Positions 1 to 8,814 of a stretch of 32,808 nucleotides of DNA are shown here, piece after piece. How positions within the stretch are numbered: position 1 is the stretch's first letter; each line of letters opens with the position of its first letter. The notes under the pieces are model-generated. The model did not search any database and was not told where the DNA came from. It saw only the letters and a list, made by a program, of their open reading frames with translations. The translations under genes were made by a program, and so were the position numbers. Source of the stretch: Burkholderiaceae bacterium (GTDB lineage Bacteria > Pseudomonadota > Gammaproteobacteria > Burkholderiales > Burkholderiaceae_B); NCBI GenBank assembly GCA_030728985.1, contig JANQYI010000007.1:1-32808 (forward strand), in the 5' to 3' direction.

Positions 1-1
1 A

Positions 2-868
2 ATGAAAATGCAAAAGTCGGTGATTTCAATTGATACAACCGCCGCTTGTTTACCCTCGGCATTTAAAGTGGCTGCCATTCAAATGGTATCGGCCGCTTCT
101 GTGGAAAGTAATATCGAGCGCGCGGGATATTGGATTGCCGAGGCCGCCAAACAGGGCGCGCAGTTGGTTGTTTTACCTGAATATTTTTGTTTAATGGGCA
201 AAAAGGAAACCGATAAACTTTTAGTGGCAGAAACGGAAGGAGTAGGACCCATTCAGGATTTTTTATCTGGTGTGGCGCGACAACATCATATTTATTTGTC
301 TGCGGGGAGTATTCCTCTGGTTTCGCCCGACGCGGGTCGAGTATTTAATACCCAGCTGGTCTATGACCCACACGGCGAGCAAATCTCACGTTACGACAAA
401 ATACATTTATTTAGCTTTTCTCGGGGCGAGGAAAGTTACGATGAATCTCGCGCTATTTTGGCGGGAGGCAATATGTCTCGCGTGCAGACTCCCGACATTA
501 CTCTTGGCTTATCGATTTGCTATGACCTCAGGTTTCCTGAGCTTTACAGGGCCATGGGGCCGGTGGACTTGATTTTGGTCCCCTCAGCCTTTACTTACAC
601 CACTGGAAAGGCGCACTGGGAGATTTTGCTCCGAGCTCGGGCGATTGAGAACCAGTGCTATGTTTTAGCACCTGCCCAGGGGGGGCATCATGAAAATGGT
701 CGTCGCACCTGGGGTCATTCCATGTTGATTGACCCTTGGGGCGATATCCTGGAGGTGTTATCCGAGCATGAGGGTATCGTAAGCGGTACCATAGAGCCTG
801 ACCGTTTAATGGAAGTCCGTCAATCCCTGCCGGCTCTTTCACACCGAACTTTTTTTGCTGATAAATGA
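2..868 (+). CDS. Carbon-nitrogen hydrolase (nitrilase superfamily, Nit1/Nit2-like amidase)
   Basis: This is a cytoplasmic amidase of the nitrilase superfamily. The catalytic triad is visible: Glu60 in LPEYF, Lys133 in DKIHLF and the nucleophile Cys173 in [13 protein letters not shown]. The surrounding sequence and the ending (PALSHR) resemble deaminated-glutathione amidase (Nit1) and omega-amidase (Nit2), which hydrolyse amides left by transaminase side reactions, so metabolite repair is the likely role. The exact substrate is inferred only. At 288 residues it is a normal full-length family member. Its end overlaps the tldD start by 4 bases (ATGA), implying translational coupling. ATG codons lie at 2 and 8. 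The true start could be either, or could lie before the window, because the conserved core begins only near residue 22 (KVAAIQ). No upstream promoter or ribosome binding site can be seen. Confidence 0.9.
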   Translation: MKMQKSVISIDTTAACLPSAFKVAAIQMVSAASVESNIERAGYWIAEAAKQGAQLVVLPEYFCLMGKKETDKLLVAETEGVGPIQDFLSGVARQHHIYLSAGSIPLVSPDAGRVFNTQLVYDPHGEQISRYDKIHLFSFSRGEESYDESRAILAGGNMSRVQTPDITLGLSICYDLRFPELYRAMGPVDLILVPSAFTYTTGKAHWEILLRARAIENQCYVLAPAQGGHHENGRRTWGHSMLIDPWGDILEVLSEHEGIVSGTIEPDRLMEVRQSLPALSHRTFFADK

Positions 869-2322
869 AACTGACTGATCCTGCTATCGCATCACTCTCC
901 ACGGCCAAGTCATTGCTGCTGGATCCTTGGGACCTAAGTGAGTCTGATATAAATCGCGCCCTCGGTGAAATATTTACCCACAAGGTTGATTACGCGGACT
1001 TGTACTTTCAATACACGCGCAGCGAGGGCTGGAGTCTCGAAGAAGGCATCGTTAAAACAGGTAGTTTTTCGATTAGCCAAGGCGTGGGCGTTCGTGCTGT
1101 CGCGGGTGAAAAAACGGCATTCGCGTATTCTGACACCCTGTCTGCCGACGCGCTGCTGTCCTCGGCGCACGCCGTGCGTAGCATCGCGCGTCAAGGTGCC
1201 GGTAAAGCCCGTGTGCCCGGGCCTAAAGCCAAGCGTGGATTGAGCCTATATCAGCCGGTTGACCCTTTGTCGACGATGACAGCGCCTGACAAAGTCGGTT
1301 TGCTTGAGCGCGTGGAAAAAATGGCGCGAGCCAAAGACACGCATGTCAAGCAGGTGATGGCGAGCCTTGGCATGGAATACGACGTCGTCATGATCGCAGG
1401 CAGTGATGGCCGCTTGACCGCGGACGTGCGTCCCTTGGTACGGTTATCGCTTTCGGTGGTGGTCGAGCGTGATGGACGCAGAGAGACGGGCAATGCTGGT
1501 GGAGGCGGTCGTTCGGGATTGGAGTATTTTTCTGACGAGCTTTTGCGCCATTATGTGGATCTCGCTGTGCACGAGGCGATGGTCAATCTTGATGCACGTC
1601 CCGCCCCCGCGGGAGAAATGACTGTGGTGTTGGCCGCGGGGTGGCCTGGCATCTTGCTGCATGAAGCCGTCGGTCACGGTCTCGAGGGAGATTTCAACCG
1701 TAAGGGCTCCAGTGTTTTCTCGGGCAAGGTGGGTCAGCGCGTCGCCTCCAAGGGCGTTACGGTCGTGGATGACGGCACGATCGAAGGTCGTCGCGGCTCT
1801 CTGAACGTCGATGACGAGGGCAATCCCACCCAGCGTAACGTTTTGATCGAGGACGGTATTTTGCGAGGGTATTTGCAGGATACGTTGAATGCGCGCTTGA
1901 TGAAAACAGGCGTGACCGGGAATGGGCGCCGTGAGTCCTTCGCTCATTTGCCAATGCCACGGATGACCAATACTTTTATGTTGTCGGGCAAAGAAGATCC
2001 CGAAGAAATGATTGGTTCGGTTAAAAAAGGTATTTACGCTGCGAATTTTGGCGGTGGCCAGGTGGACATTACCAGTGGGAAGTTTGTGTTTTCAGCGTCC
2101 GAGGCCTACATGATCGAAAACGGTCGTGTCACTTATCCCATCAAAGGGGCGACCTTAATTGGTAGTGGTCCGGAGTCGATGAACCGTGTGAGCATGATCG
2201 GCAACAACATGAAGCTTGATAGCGGCGTGGGTACGTGTGGCAAAGAAGGCCAGAGTGTGCCAGTCGGTGTGGGCATGCCGACGATCAAGATGGAAGGTTT
2301 GACCGTTGGCGGTACCGCCTGA
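865..2322 (+). CDS. tldD: Metalloprotease TldD
   Basis: This is the TldD subunit of the TldD/TldE (PmbA) heterodimeric metalloprotease, a cytoplasmic protease that degrades unfolded or modified peptides (microcin B17 maturation and CcdA turnover in E. coli). The metal-binding HExxxH is visible as HEAVGH at residues 266-271, followed by [10 protein letters not shown], which is typical of the catalytic TldD subunit rather than TldE. The glycine-rich end ([17 protein letters not shown]) is also characteristic. Its 485 residues compare with about 481 in E. coli. The start overlaps the preceding amidase by 4 bases. Its partner pmbA/tldE is not in this window, as is usual because the two genes are often unlinked. 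Confidence 0.96.
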   Translation: MKLTDPAIASLSTAKSLLLDPWDLSESDINRALGEIFTHKVDYADLYFQYTRSEGWSLEEGIVKTGSFSISQGVGVRAVAGEKTAFAYSDTLSADALLSSAHAVRSIARQGAGKARVPGPKAKRGLSLYQPVDPLSTMTAPDKVGLLERVEKMARAKDTHVKQVMASLGMEYDVVMIAGSDGRLTADVRPLVRLSLSVVVERDGRRETGNAGGGGRSGLEYFSDELLRHYVDLAVHEAMVNLDARPAPAGEMTVVLAAGWPGILLHEAVGHGLEGDFNRKGSSVFSGKVGQRVASKGVTVVDDGTIEGRRGSLNVDDEGNPTQRNVLIEDGILRGYLQDTLNARLMKTGVTGNGRRESFAHLPMPRMTNTFMLSGKEDPEEMIGSVKKGIYAANFGGGQVDITSGKFVFSASEAYMIENGRVTYPIKGATLIGSGPESMNRVSMIGNNMKLDSGVGTCGKEGQSVPVGVGMPTIKMEGLTVGGTA

Positions 2323-2371
2323 GTTTTATCTTATTTTTAAATCGAATTGTTATACGTTTCAGGGGTGAGTT

Positions 2372-3445
2372 GTGCCACATAATACCGATGACCTGCGTAT
2401 CCGCGAGATCAAGGAGCTAGCTCCACCTTCGCATGCGATGAGTGAGAATCCCTGCACGCCCGAAGTCTCCTCGCTCGTGTTCGAGACGCGTCAGTCCTTA
2501 CATCGTATTTTGCATGGTATGGATGATCGTTTAGTTGTGGTGATCGGACCGTGTTCGATTCATGATACTAAAGCTGCGATTGAGTATGCCCAAAAGCTTA
2601 AGACGCAGCGCGATCGCCTGAGCAGTGAGCTCGAAATTGTGATGCGCGTGTATTTTGAAAAGCCACGCACAACGGTCGGCTGGAAAGGGTTGATTAATGA
2701 CCCTGAGCTCGATGGCAGCTTTAACATCAACAAAGGTCTTCGTACGGCTCGTAGTTTGTTGCTCGAGATCAATGCGATGGGTTTGCCTGCGGGCTGCGAG
2801 TTTTTAGACATGATTACGCCTCAGTACATCGCTGATCTTGTTTCATGGGGCGCCATCGGTGCGCGCACGACCGAGAGTCAAGTGCACCGCGAGCTGGCTT
2901 CCGGTTTATCGTGTCCTGTGGGTTTTAAAAACGGTACAGACGGAAATGTACGTATCGCTGTCGATGCCATGAAGGCTGCCTCGCAGCCGCATCACTTTTT
3001 GTCTGTCACAAAAGCGGGTCACTCGGCCATTGTGTCCACCTTGGGTAATGAAGACTGTCACATCATTTTGAGGGGGGGCAAAGCCCCTAACTTCGATGCC
3101 GCAAGTGTGCAAGCTGCCTGCGACGAAATGGCTAAGGCCGGACTGGCGCAACGCGTCATGATTGATGCCAGCCACGCCAACAGTAATAAAAAACCTGAGA
3201 ATCAACCTGCGGTGTGCGCAGATGTCGGTTCACAGATTGAGCAAGGTGAGACCAGAGTGATGGGTCTGATGATCGAGAGCCATCTCCTGGCGGGCCGCCA
3301 AGACTTGATCGCAGGCCAGCCTCTTGTTTACGGACAAAGCGTGACGGACGGTTGTATCGACTGGGATAGCTCGGTAAAGGTTCTTGAGGCACTGGCTGAG
3401 TCCGTTCGTGAGCGTCGTCGCACCTTGCTTAAAAATGAGCAGTAG
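2372..3445 (+). CDS. aroG: 3-deoxy-7-phosphoheptulonate synthase, class I (AroG type)
   Basis: The enzyme condenses phosphoenolpyruvate with erythrose 4-phosphate, the first step of the shikimate pathway. The protein matches the E. coli AroG/F/H class from end to end: DDLRIREIKEL at the N-terminus, the metal-ligand Cys61 in GPCSIHD, EKPRTTVGWKG, WGAIGARTTESQVHREL, CPVGFKNGTDG, GHSAIV and IDASHANS. The length is 357 residues against 350 in E. coli. The start is a GTG at 2372 with AGGGG at 2361-2365, chosen because it gives the family N-terminus. The AroG-like N-terminal extension and conserved inhibitor-pocket stretch suggest a feedback-inhibited isozyme, but which amino acid inhibits it cannot be read from sequence alone. 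A 49-base gap separates it from tldD. Confidence 0.95.
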   Translation: MPHNTDDLRIREIKELAPPSHAMSENPCTPEVSSLVFETRQSLHRILHGMDDRLVVVIGPCSIHDTKAAIEYAQKLKTQRDRLSSELEIVMRVYFEKPRTTVGWKGLINDPELDGSFNINKGLRTARSLLLEINAMGLPAGCEFLDMITPQYIADLVSWGAIGARTTESQVHRELASGLSCPVGFKNGTDGNVRIAVDAMKAASQPHHFLSVTKAGHSAIVSTLGNEDCHIILRGGKAPNFDAASVQAACDEMAKAGLAQRVMIDASHANSNKKPENQPAVCADVGSQIEQGETRVMGLMIESHLLAGRQDLIAGQPLVYGQSVTDGCIDWDSSVKVLEALAESVRERRRTLLKNEQ

Positions 3446-3496
3446 AGCGCTTGTTCAAGCCAGTCGACTGAGTCAAACTATAGGATTTTTTTTGAG

Positions 3497-4912
3497 ATGA
3501 ACGCACCACACGACATCCAATCTTTGCGTTGCCCGCTTCCTGAGGAAATGATCGTCGAGTTGAAAGCTCAGTTCGGTGATCGTTTCTCCATGGCGAACGC
3601 AGTCAGAGATCATCACGGTCGCGATGAGTCGCCTTATCCATCGATGTTGCCCGATGGGGTCGTATTCGCTGAAAGTACAGATGAGGTTGTTACGGTCGTC
3701 AAGCTATGCGACAAGCATGGCGTGCCGCTGATTCCCTATGGTTCTGGCTCCTCCCTAGAGGGTCATATTTTGGCGGTCCAAGGTGGCATCAGCTTGGATC
3801 TCACCAAGATGAACAAGATTATCGTGCTGCACGCGGAGGATCAAACGGTCACGGTGCAGGCAGGCTTGACGCGTAAACAACTCAATGAACAGATTCGAGA
3901 TACGGGTTTGTTTTTCCCGATTGACCCGGGCGCCGATGCTTCGCTGGGTGGAATGTCTGCGACGCGTGCTTCGGGAACGAATGCCGTGCGTTATGGAACG
4001 ATGCGTGAAAACGTCGTGAATCTTACTGTTGTAACGGCGCAAGGCAATGTGATCCGGACAGCGCGTCGTGCGCGAAAATCATCGGCCGGTTACGATTTGA
4101 CGCGCCTGTTTGTGGGGAGCGAGGGCACGCTCGGTGTGATCACAGAGGTCACCGTTAAACTGTATCCTCAGCCAGAGGCCGTCAGTGCGGCGGTGTGTAA
4201 TTTCCCCAGCGTGCATGAAGCCGTTGCCTGCGTGATCCAGACCATACAGCTTGGAGTCCCTGTCGCGCGCGTCGAGTTGATGAACGCGGACGCCGTGCGT
4301 GCGAGTAATCTCTACAGCAAGCTGACCTTGCGTGAAACACCATTACTTTTGTTTGAATTCCACGGCAGCGACGCGAGTGTCAAAGAGCAGGCTCAGACGG
4401 TACAAGAGCTCGCCAAAGATTGTGGCGGCATGGACTTTGAATGGGCTGAGCGTCCCGAGGATCGCAACCGTCTGTGGACTGCGCGCCACAATGCGTATTT
4501 TGCAGGCTTGCAGTTACGTCCCGGTTGCAAGGCCAGTACGACCGATGTCTGTGTGCCTATTTCCAGACTTGCCGAGTGTATTGACGCCGCCACAGAGGCA
4601 TTGTCAAAGGTCAGTTTTCCCAGCACGATTGTGGGTCATGTGGGTGACGGTAATTTTCATGTGTTGATGTTGCTTGATCCCAATAGCGAGAGCGAGTGGC
4701 AGGAGTCCGAGCGTTTGAACTATCAGCTCGTGACTCAGGCGATTGATGCGGACGGTACTTGTACGGGTGAGCATGGCATTGGCCTGCATAAAAAACAGTT
4801 CATGGTGCGGGAGCATGGTGAGGATGCCCTTGACCTGATGCGCATGCTGAAACAGTCCTTCGATCCCAACAATATCCTCAACCCTGGAAAGGTCATTGAC
4901 CCTCGGATTTAG
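3497..4912 (+). CDS. FAD-binding oxidase, D-lactate dehydrogenase (cytochrome)/GlcD-like
   Basis: This is a VAO/PCMH-fold flavoprotein that probably oxidises a D-2-hydroxy acid and passes electrons to a quinone or cytochrome. The FAD-binding domain (about residues 50-225) shows IPYGSGSSLEGH, PGADASLGGMSATRASGTNAVRYG and LFVGSEGTLGVITE. The C-terminal FAD-oxidase domain shows VGHVGDGNFH and CTGEHGIGLHKK, which carry the substrate-site histidines. At 471 residues it is most like the D-lactate dehydrogenase (cytochrome) branch. It is a paralogue of the glcD that follows after 61 bases and probably belongs to the same unit. Upstream, a weak TAGGA sits 11 bases before the ATG behind an eight-T run, so translation initiation may be inefficient. 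It could instead act on glycolate or 2-hydroxyglutarate. Confidence 0.9.
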   Translation: MNAPHDIQSLRCPLPEEMIVELKAQFGDRFSMANAVRDHHGRDESPYPSMLPDGVVFAESTDEVVTVVKLCDKHGVPLIPYGSGSSLEGHILAVQGGISLDLTKMNKIIVLHAEDQTVTVQAGLTRKQLNEQIRDTGLFFPIDPGADASLGGMSATRASGTNAVRYGTMRENVVNLTVVTAQGNVIRTARRARKSSAGYDLTRLFVGSEGTLGVITEVTVKLYPQPEAVSAAVCNFPSVHEAVACVIQTIQLGVPVARVELMNADAVRASNLYSKLTLRETPLLLFEFHGSDASVKEQAQTVQELAKDCGGMDFEWAERPEDRNRLWTARHNAYFAGLQLRPGCKASTTDVCVPISRLAECIDAATEALSKVSFPSTIVGHVGDGNFHVLMLLDPNSESEWQESERLNYQLVTQAIDADGTCTGEHGIGLHKKQFMVREHGEDALDLMRMLKQSFDPNNILNPGKVIDPRI

Positions 4913-4973
4913 GGCAAACATCGGGTAAGTCCTGTCCTGCGCAAACTTGTCTTCCGCGCTATTGTTGTGTCCT

Positions 4974-6470
4974 ATGAACGCGATCATTGACACAGGATTA
5001 TCTCCCCTTATTGTGCCGCCAAAAGAAGAGGTGGTGCTTGCGCTGCGTGCGGTCGTGCCGCCCCACTGCGTGTTGAGTCGCGAAGAGGAGACTCGGCCGT
5101 ATGAATGCGATGGATTGTCTTTATATCGATCGCTGCCGATGGCTGTGGTGTTGCCAGAGACCGAGGTTCAAGTCCAAAATGTTTTGAAAGTTTGCAAACG
5201 CCTGAATGTTCCTGTCGTGGCTAGGGGAGCGGGTACGGGTTTGTCCGGGGGCGCGATGCCTCATGCCCAAGGCGTCTTGCTGGGTTTGTCTAAATTCAAT
5301 CAAATCAAACAGATTGATGCGACCGCCGCGATAGCGGTCGTACAGCCAGGCGTCCGCAATCTCGCAGTCTCAGAGGCTGCGGCACCCTTCGGTTTGTACT
5401 ATGCCCCGGATCCCTCGAGTCAAATTGCTTGCACGATTGGCGGTAACGTCGCCGAAAACTCTGGCGGCGTGCATTGCCTGAAATACGGATTGACGATCCA
5501 CAACGTCCTTAAGGTGAGGATGATCACGATGGATGGTGAGATCGTCGAGCTTGGTTCACACGCCCCTGACAGTCCCGGTCCTGATTTGCTGTCGGTTTTT
5601 GTGGGATCGGAAGGCATGCTTGGGGTGGTGACGGAGGTGACCTTGCGTCTGACTCCCAAGCCCGCTTTGGCAAGCGTCATCATGGCGAGTTTTGATGATG
5701 TGGAAAAGGCCAGTGATGCTGTGGGCAAGATTATCGGCGCAGGTATTATTCCTGCCGGGCTCGAAATGATGGATAAACAAGCGACCCAAATGGTTGAGCC
5801 TTTTGTCAAAGCCGGCTACGACATGAACGCTGAGGCGATCTTGCTTTGCGAGTCTGATGGCACCGTGGAGGAGGTTGCCGAAGAACTTCAGCGCATGGAG
5901 CAGGTGTTCCAGCGCGCAGGTGCAACGCGACTTCAGGTCTCGACGAGTGAAGAGGAGCGGTTGCGCTTTTGGGCGGGGAGAAAGAACGCATTTCCGGCTG
6001 CCGGGCGTGTTTCTCCTGATTACTACTGCATGGATGGCACGATTCCCAGACGACGGTTGGGTGACGTGTTAAAGGCGATTCAGGGCATGGAGACGCAGTT
6101 TAGACTTCGTTGCGCCAACGTGTTTCACGCTGGTGACGGTAACCTCCATCCTTTGATTTTGTTTAACTCCAACATCGAGGATGAAGTGCGACGCGCAGAG
6201 GACTTCGGCGCTGCGATCCTTGAGCTCTGTGTCGAGGTTGGAGGCACCATCACTGGTGAGCACGGCGTAGGCATGGAAAAGATTAATCAAATGTGCGTGC
6301 AATTTAGCCGGGATGAGCTTGATGTGTTCATGGCGGTCAAGCGCGCTTTTGATCCTGCATGCTTGCTCAATCCGGAAAAGGTGATTCCGACACTCGCGCG
6401 TTGCGCCGAATACGGCAAGATGCATGTGCACGGCGGGGCCATCGCTTTCCCTGATTTGCCGAGATTTTGA
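4974..6470 (+). CDS. glcD: Glycolate oxidase subunit GlcD
   Basis: This is the FAD-linked catalytic subunit of membrane-associated glycolate dehydrogenase, which oxidises glycolate to glyoxylate together with GlcE and GlcF. The 498 residues match E. coli GlcD (499) almost block for block: YECDGLSLYR, VARGAGTGLSGGA, YYAPDPSSQIACTIGGN, NSGGVHCLKYGLT, VGSEGMLGVVTE, AGRKNAFPAAGR, NVFHAGDGNLHPLI and GEHGVGMEKI. I chose ATG 4974 because MNAIIDTGLSP aligns with the family start; a TTG at 4947 would only add residues not seen in the family. No clear Shine-Dalgarno precedes it. glcE begins 3 bases after its stop. Confidence 0.96.
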   Translation: MNAIIDTGLSPLIVPPKEEVVLALRAVVPPHCVLSREEETRPYECDGLSLYRSLPMAVVLPETEVQVQNVLKVCKRLNVPVVARGAGTGLSGGAMPHAQGVLLGLSKFNQIKQIDATAAIAVVQPGVRNLAVSEAAAPFGLYYAPDPSSQIACTIGGNVAENSGGVHCLKYGLTIHNVLKVRMITMDGEIVELGSHAPDSPGPDLLSVFVGSEGMLGVVTEVTLRLTPKPALASVIMASFDDVEKASDAVGKIIGAGIIPAGLEMMDKQATQMVEPFVKAGYDMNAEAILLCESDGTVEEVAEELQRMEQVFQRAGATRLQVSTSEEERLRFWAGRKNAFPAAGRVSPDYYCMDGTIPRRRLGDVLKAIQGMETQFRLRCANVFHAGDGNLHPLILFNSNIEDEVRRAEDFGAAILELCVEVGGTITGEHGVGMEKINQMCVQFSRDELDVFMAVKRAFDPACLLNPEKVIPTLARCAEYGKMHVHGGAIAFPDLPRF

Positions 6471-6473
6471 AGT

Positions 6474-7574
6474 ATGACGCATTACGAAATCTCTCAATTG
6501 ATTGATCAAGTGCTCGCCGCACGTGCGAGCTTTAAAACATTATTGATTCGTGGTGGCGGTACTAAAGCCTTTTATGGCAATCCCTTCGAGCGTCAGGGCG
6601 AGTCTCCAGTGATGCTCGATATGAGAAGCGTGCGAGGAATCGTCAATTACCATCCCTCCGAACTGGTGATCACGGCCTTGGCGGGCACCCCTTTGCATGA
6701 AATTGTGGAAACACTGGATGCCTCTGGTCAGATGTTGGCGTTTGATCCCCCCGCTTTTGGTGTCGAGGCGACGATTGGGGGCTGCGTTTCAGCCGGTCTT
6801 TCAGGTCCTGGCAGATTAGGCGCTGGCCCCGTAAAAGATTATGTGCTGGGTGCGCATTTGCTTGATGCGCAGGGGCGCGTGTTGAAATTTGGTGGCGAAG
6901 TCATGAAAAATGTCGCCGGGTACGACGTCTCACGCTTGCTGACGGGCGCGCTCGGCATGTTCGGGGCGTTGACGCAAGTTTCGGTCAAGGTGGCTCCCAA
7001 GCCTTTCGAGGTGTGTACCTTGGAATGGGAGCTCGGGGAGTCTGCCGCATTGACTCAATGTTTGAGTTGGCGCGCGCAGCCTTTACCTATTTCAGCGACT
7101 GCTTGGTCAATGGTGGGTGGCGCTGGTCGTTTGCGCGCGCGCTTGGCTGGCTCTGCTGCCGCATTGCTCTCGGCGCGCCAACTACTGGGTGGTCAAATCG
7201 TGGAGCTTGCCGAGGCCACGCAATATTGGTATGAGTTACGTGAGCAAACCCTTGATTTTTTTAATACGCCTGTGTTGTGGCGAGTTGCCTGCGCGCCCGG
7301 GACACCGGCACTCGAGGCGGGTTCCACGCTGATCGAATGGGGGGGAGGGCAACGTTGGATCGCTGCGGACTGCGACCCTCAGCTGATTCGCAATATCGCT
7401 GAGAAGGCGGGTGGTCACGCGACGCTGTTTAGGCAGTCAGAGGGCAGAGCACTTCCGCCGCAAGGCGTTTTTCATCCTCTCACGCAAGGCGCTGCGACCA
7501 TCGCGCGACGTCTTAAGTTTGAGTTTGATCCGAAAGCTGTCTTTAATCCCGGGCGCTTGATCGCCGGCTTATAA
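6474..7574 (+). CDS. glcE: Glycolate oxidase subunit GlcE
   Basis: This is the second FAD-binding subunit of glycolate dehydrogenase, carrying only the PCMH-type FAD domain. Visible motifs are IRGGGTKAFYG near residues 26-34, PSELVITALAGTPLHEI, FGVEATIGGCVSAGLSGP and KNVAGYDVSRLLTGALGMFGA, the last matching the GSxGxxG block of its paralogue GlcD. The protein ends KAVFNPGRL, typical of the family. Its 366 residues compare with 350 in E. coli. It lies 3 bases after glcD and 10 before glcF, so the three are surely cotranscribed and assembled as one complex. No glcC regulator, glcG or glcB (malate synthase) is adjacent. Confidence 0.95.
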   Translation: MTHYEISQLIDQVLAARASFKTLLIRGGGTKAFYGNPFERQGESPVMLDMRSVRGIVNYHPSELVITALAGTPLHEIVETLDASGQMLAFDPPAFGVEATIGGCVSAGLSGPGRLGAGPVKDYVLGAHLLDAQGRVLKFGGEVMKNVAGYDVSRLLTGALGMFGALTQVSVKVAPKPFEVCTLEWELGESAALTQCLSWRAQPLPISATAWSMVGGAGRLRARLAGSAAALLSARQLLGGQIVELAEATQYWYELREQTLDFFNTPVLWRVACAPGTPALEAGSTLIEWGGGQRWIAADCDPQLIRNIAEKAGGHATLFRQSEGRALPPQGVFHPLTQGAATIARRLKFEFDPKAVFNPGRLIAGL

Positions 7575-7584
7575 AGAGACAATC

Positions 7585-8814
7585 ATGCAGACCAATTTGG
7601 CGCAGTGGGCACGTGACTCCAAACTCGGACAAGAAGCCGACGATATTTTGCGTCGTTGCGTGCACTGTGGTTTTTGTTCTGCGACCTGTCCGACCTATCA
7701 AGTCTTGGGCGACGAGTTGGATAGCCCGAGGGGGCGCATTTATTTGATTAAAGAGGTGCTGGAGGGCAAGGCGCCGTCTCTGGCGACGCAACAGCATCTG
7801 GATCGTTGTCTGACTTGCCGTAATTGCGAAACAACGTGTCCCTCCGGAGTCGAGTACGGTCATCTGGTCGATATCGGTCGTCAGATCGTCGAAGAAAAAG
7901 TACAACGACCTTTAAGTCAACGGCTTGCACGTAAGCTCTTGCGAGAGGGGTTGACGTCACGTTTATTTGCACCGGCGTACAAGTTGGGGCAGTCACTGCG
8001 TGATTGGTTACCGGAAACATTGCAACGCAAGGTGATTGCGACTAGGCCGGTTGGCGATCGCCCTTTCACCTCCGGGCTTGCTCGTCAGGTTCTTTTGTTA
8101 TCGGGGTGTGTGCAGCCTACGATGATGCCCTCAATCGATGCCGCATCGATTCGTGTGCTGAATCGTCTGGGGATTGGGACGCAAGTCGTGGCGGGTGCGG
8201 GCTGTTGCGGTGCACTGAGTTTTCACCTGGATGATCAAGAGCGCGCGCGTGCGCAGATGCGTCAAAACATTGATGCGTGGCTCCCTTATGTCGAGTCCGG
8301 CAAGATCGAGGCCATCGTCATGAACGCCTCGGGCTGTGGTGCGATGGTGGTGGAGTACGCCCATCATCTGAGAGATGACCCTGTTTATTTGCCCAAGGCA
8401 GAAAAGATTGTTTCTTTGGTGCGGGATATCGCACAAGTTGTCGGACCTCACGCGCAGGCGCTTGCTCAACACATTGATGTCTCTAAACTCCCGCAAAGAC
8501 CTGTGTTTCATCCGCCATGCACTCTGCAGCACTGGCAAGGCTTGCGTCCTGCGAGTGAGCAGCTGCTGGCAGCGCTTGGACTGACTTTGCAACCGTTCAC
8601 CGAAACGCATTTGTGTTGCGGCTCTGCCGGAGCTTATTCTGTATTGCAACCAGAGATTGCGACCAAACTGCGTGATCGCAAATTGGATCACCTCAACGCA
8701 GCCAAACCAGACATGATGTTGTCGTCCAATATTGGCTGCATTGGTCATTTGCAAAGCGGGACGGACACGCCGGTCCGTCACTGGATCGAAGCGGTCGATG
8801 CCGCCTTGAAATAA
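7585..8814 (+). CDS. glcF: Glycolate oxidase iron-sulfur subunit GlcF
   Basis: This is the iron-sulfur subunit that passes electrons from GlcD/GlcE to the membrane quinone pool. Two ferredoxin-type 4Fe-4S motifs are complete: Cys25, 28, 31 and 35 (CVHCGFCSATCP) and Cys75, 78, 81 and 85 (CLTCRNCETTCP). Two CCG domains follow, with GAGCCGALSFH and HLCCGSAGAYS, plus FHPPCTLQH. The length of 409 residues is close to the E. coli protein (407). It is the last gene of the plus-strand block. Its TAA stop (8812-8814) directly abuts the stop of the convergent pntB (8815-8817) with no base between them. Confidence 0.96.
   Translation: MQTNLAQWARDSKLGQEADDILRRCVHCGFCSATCPTYQVLGDELDSPRGRIYLIKEVLEGKAPSLATQQHLDRCLTCRNCETTCPSGVEYGHLVDIGRQIVEEKVQRPLSQRLARKLLREGLTSRLFAPAYKLGQSLRDWLPETLQRKVIATRPVGDRPFTSGLARQVLLLSGCVQPTMMPSIDAASIRVLNRLGIGTQVVAGAGCCGALSFHLDDQERARAQMRQNIDAWLPYVESGKIEAIVMNASGCGAMVVEYAHHLRDDPVYLPKAEKIVSLVRDIAQVVGPHAQALAQHIDVSKLPQRPVFHPPCTLQHWQGLRPASEQLLAALGLTLQPFTETHLCCGSAGAYSVLQPEIATKLRDRKLDHLNAAKPDMMLSSNIGCIGHLQSGTDTPVRHWIEAVDAALK
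8760..8779. other. Perfect stem-loop inside the 3' end of glcF
   Basis: GACGGAC (8760-8766) and GTCCGTC (8773-8779) form a perfect 7-bp GC-rich stem around a 6-base loop, about 35 bases before the glcF stop. No T-run follows on either strand, so it is not a classical intrinsic terminator. It could pause polymerase at the zero-gap convergent junction with pntB, but coding constraint alone might explain it. Confidence 0.3.

Noticed and set aside
3461-3493. Palindrome CAGTCGACTG followed by an eight-T run after aroG, resembling a terminator
   Set aside because: Fifteen bases separate the palindrome from the T-run and the stem is self-complementary with almost no loop, so it cannot work as an intrinsic terminator.
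8131-8781. 216-codon open frame on the minus strand inside glcF
   Set aside because: It is fully antisense to a strongly supported gene, its translation resembles no family I know, and it has no ribosome binding site. It is a shadow of codon usage.
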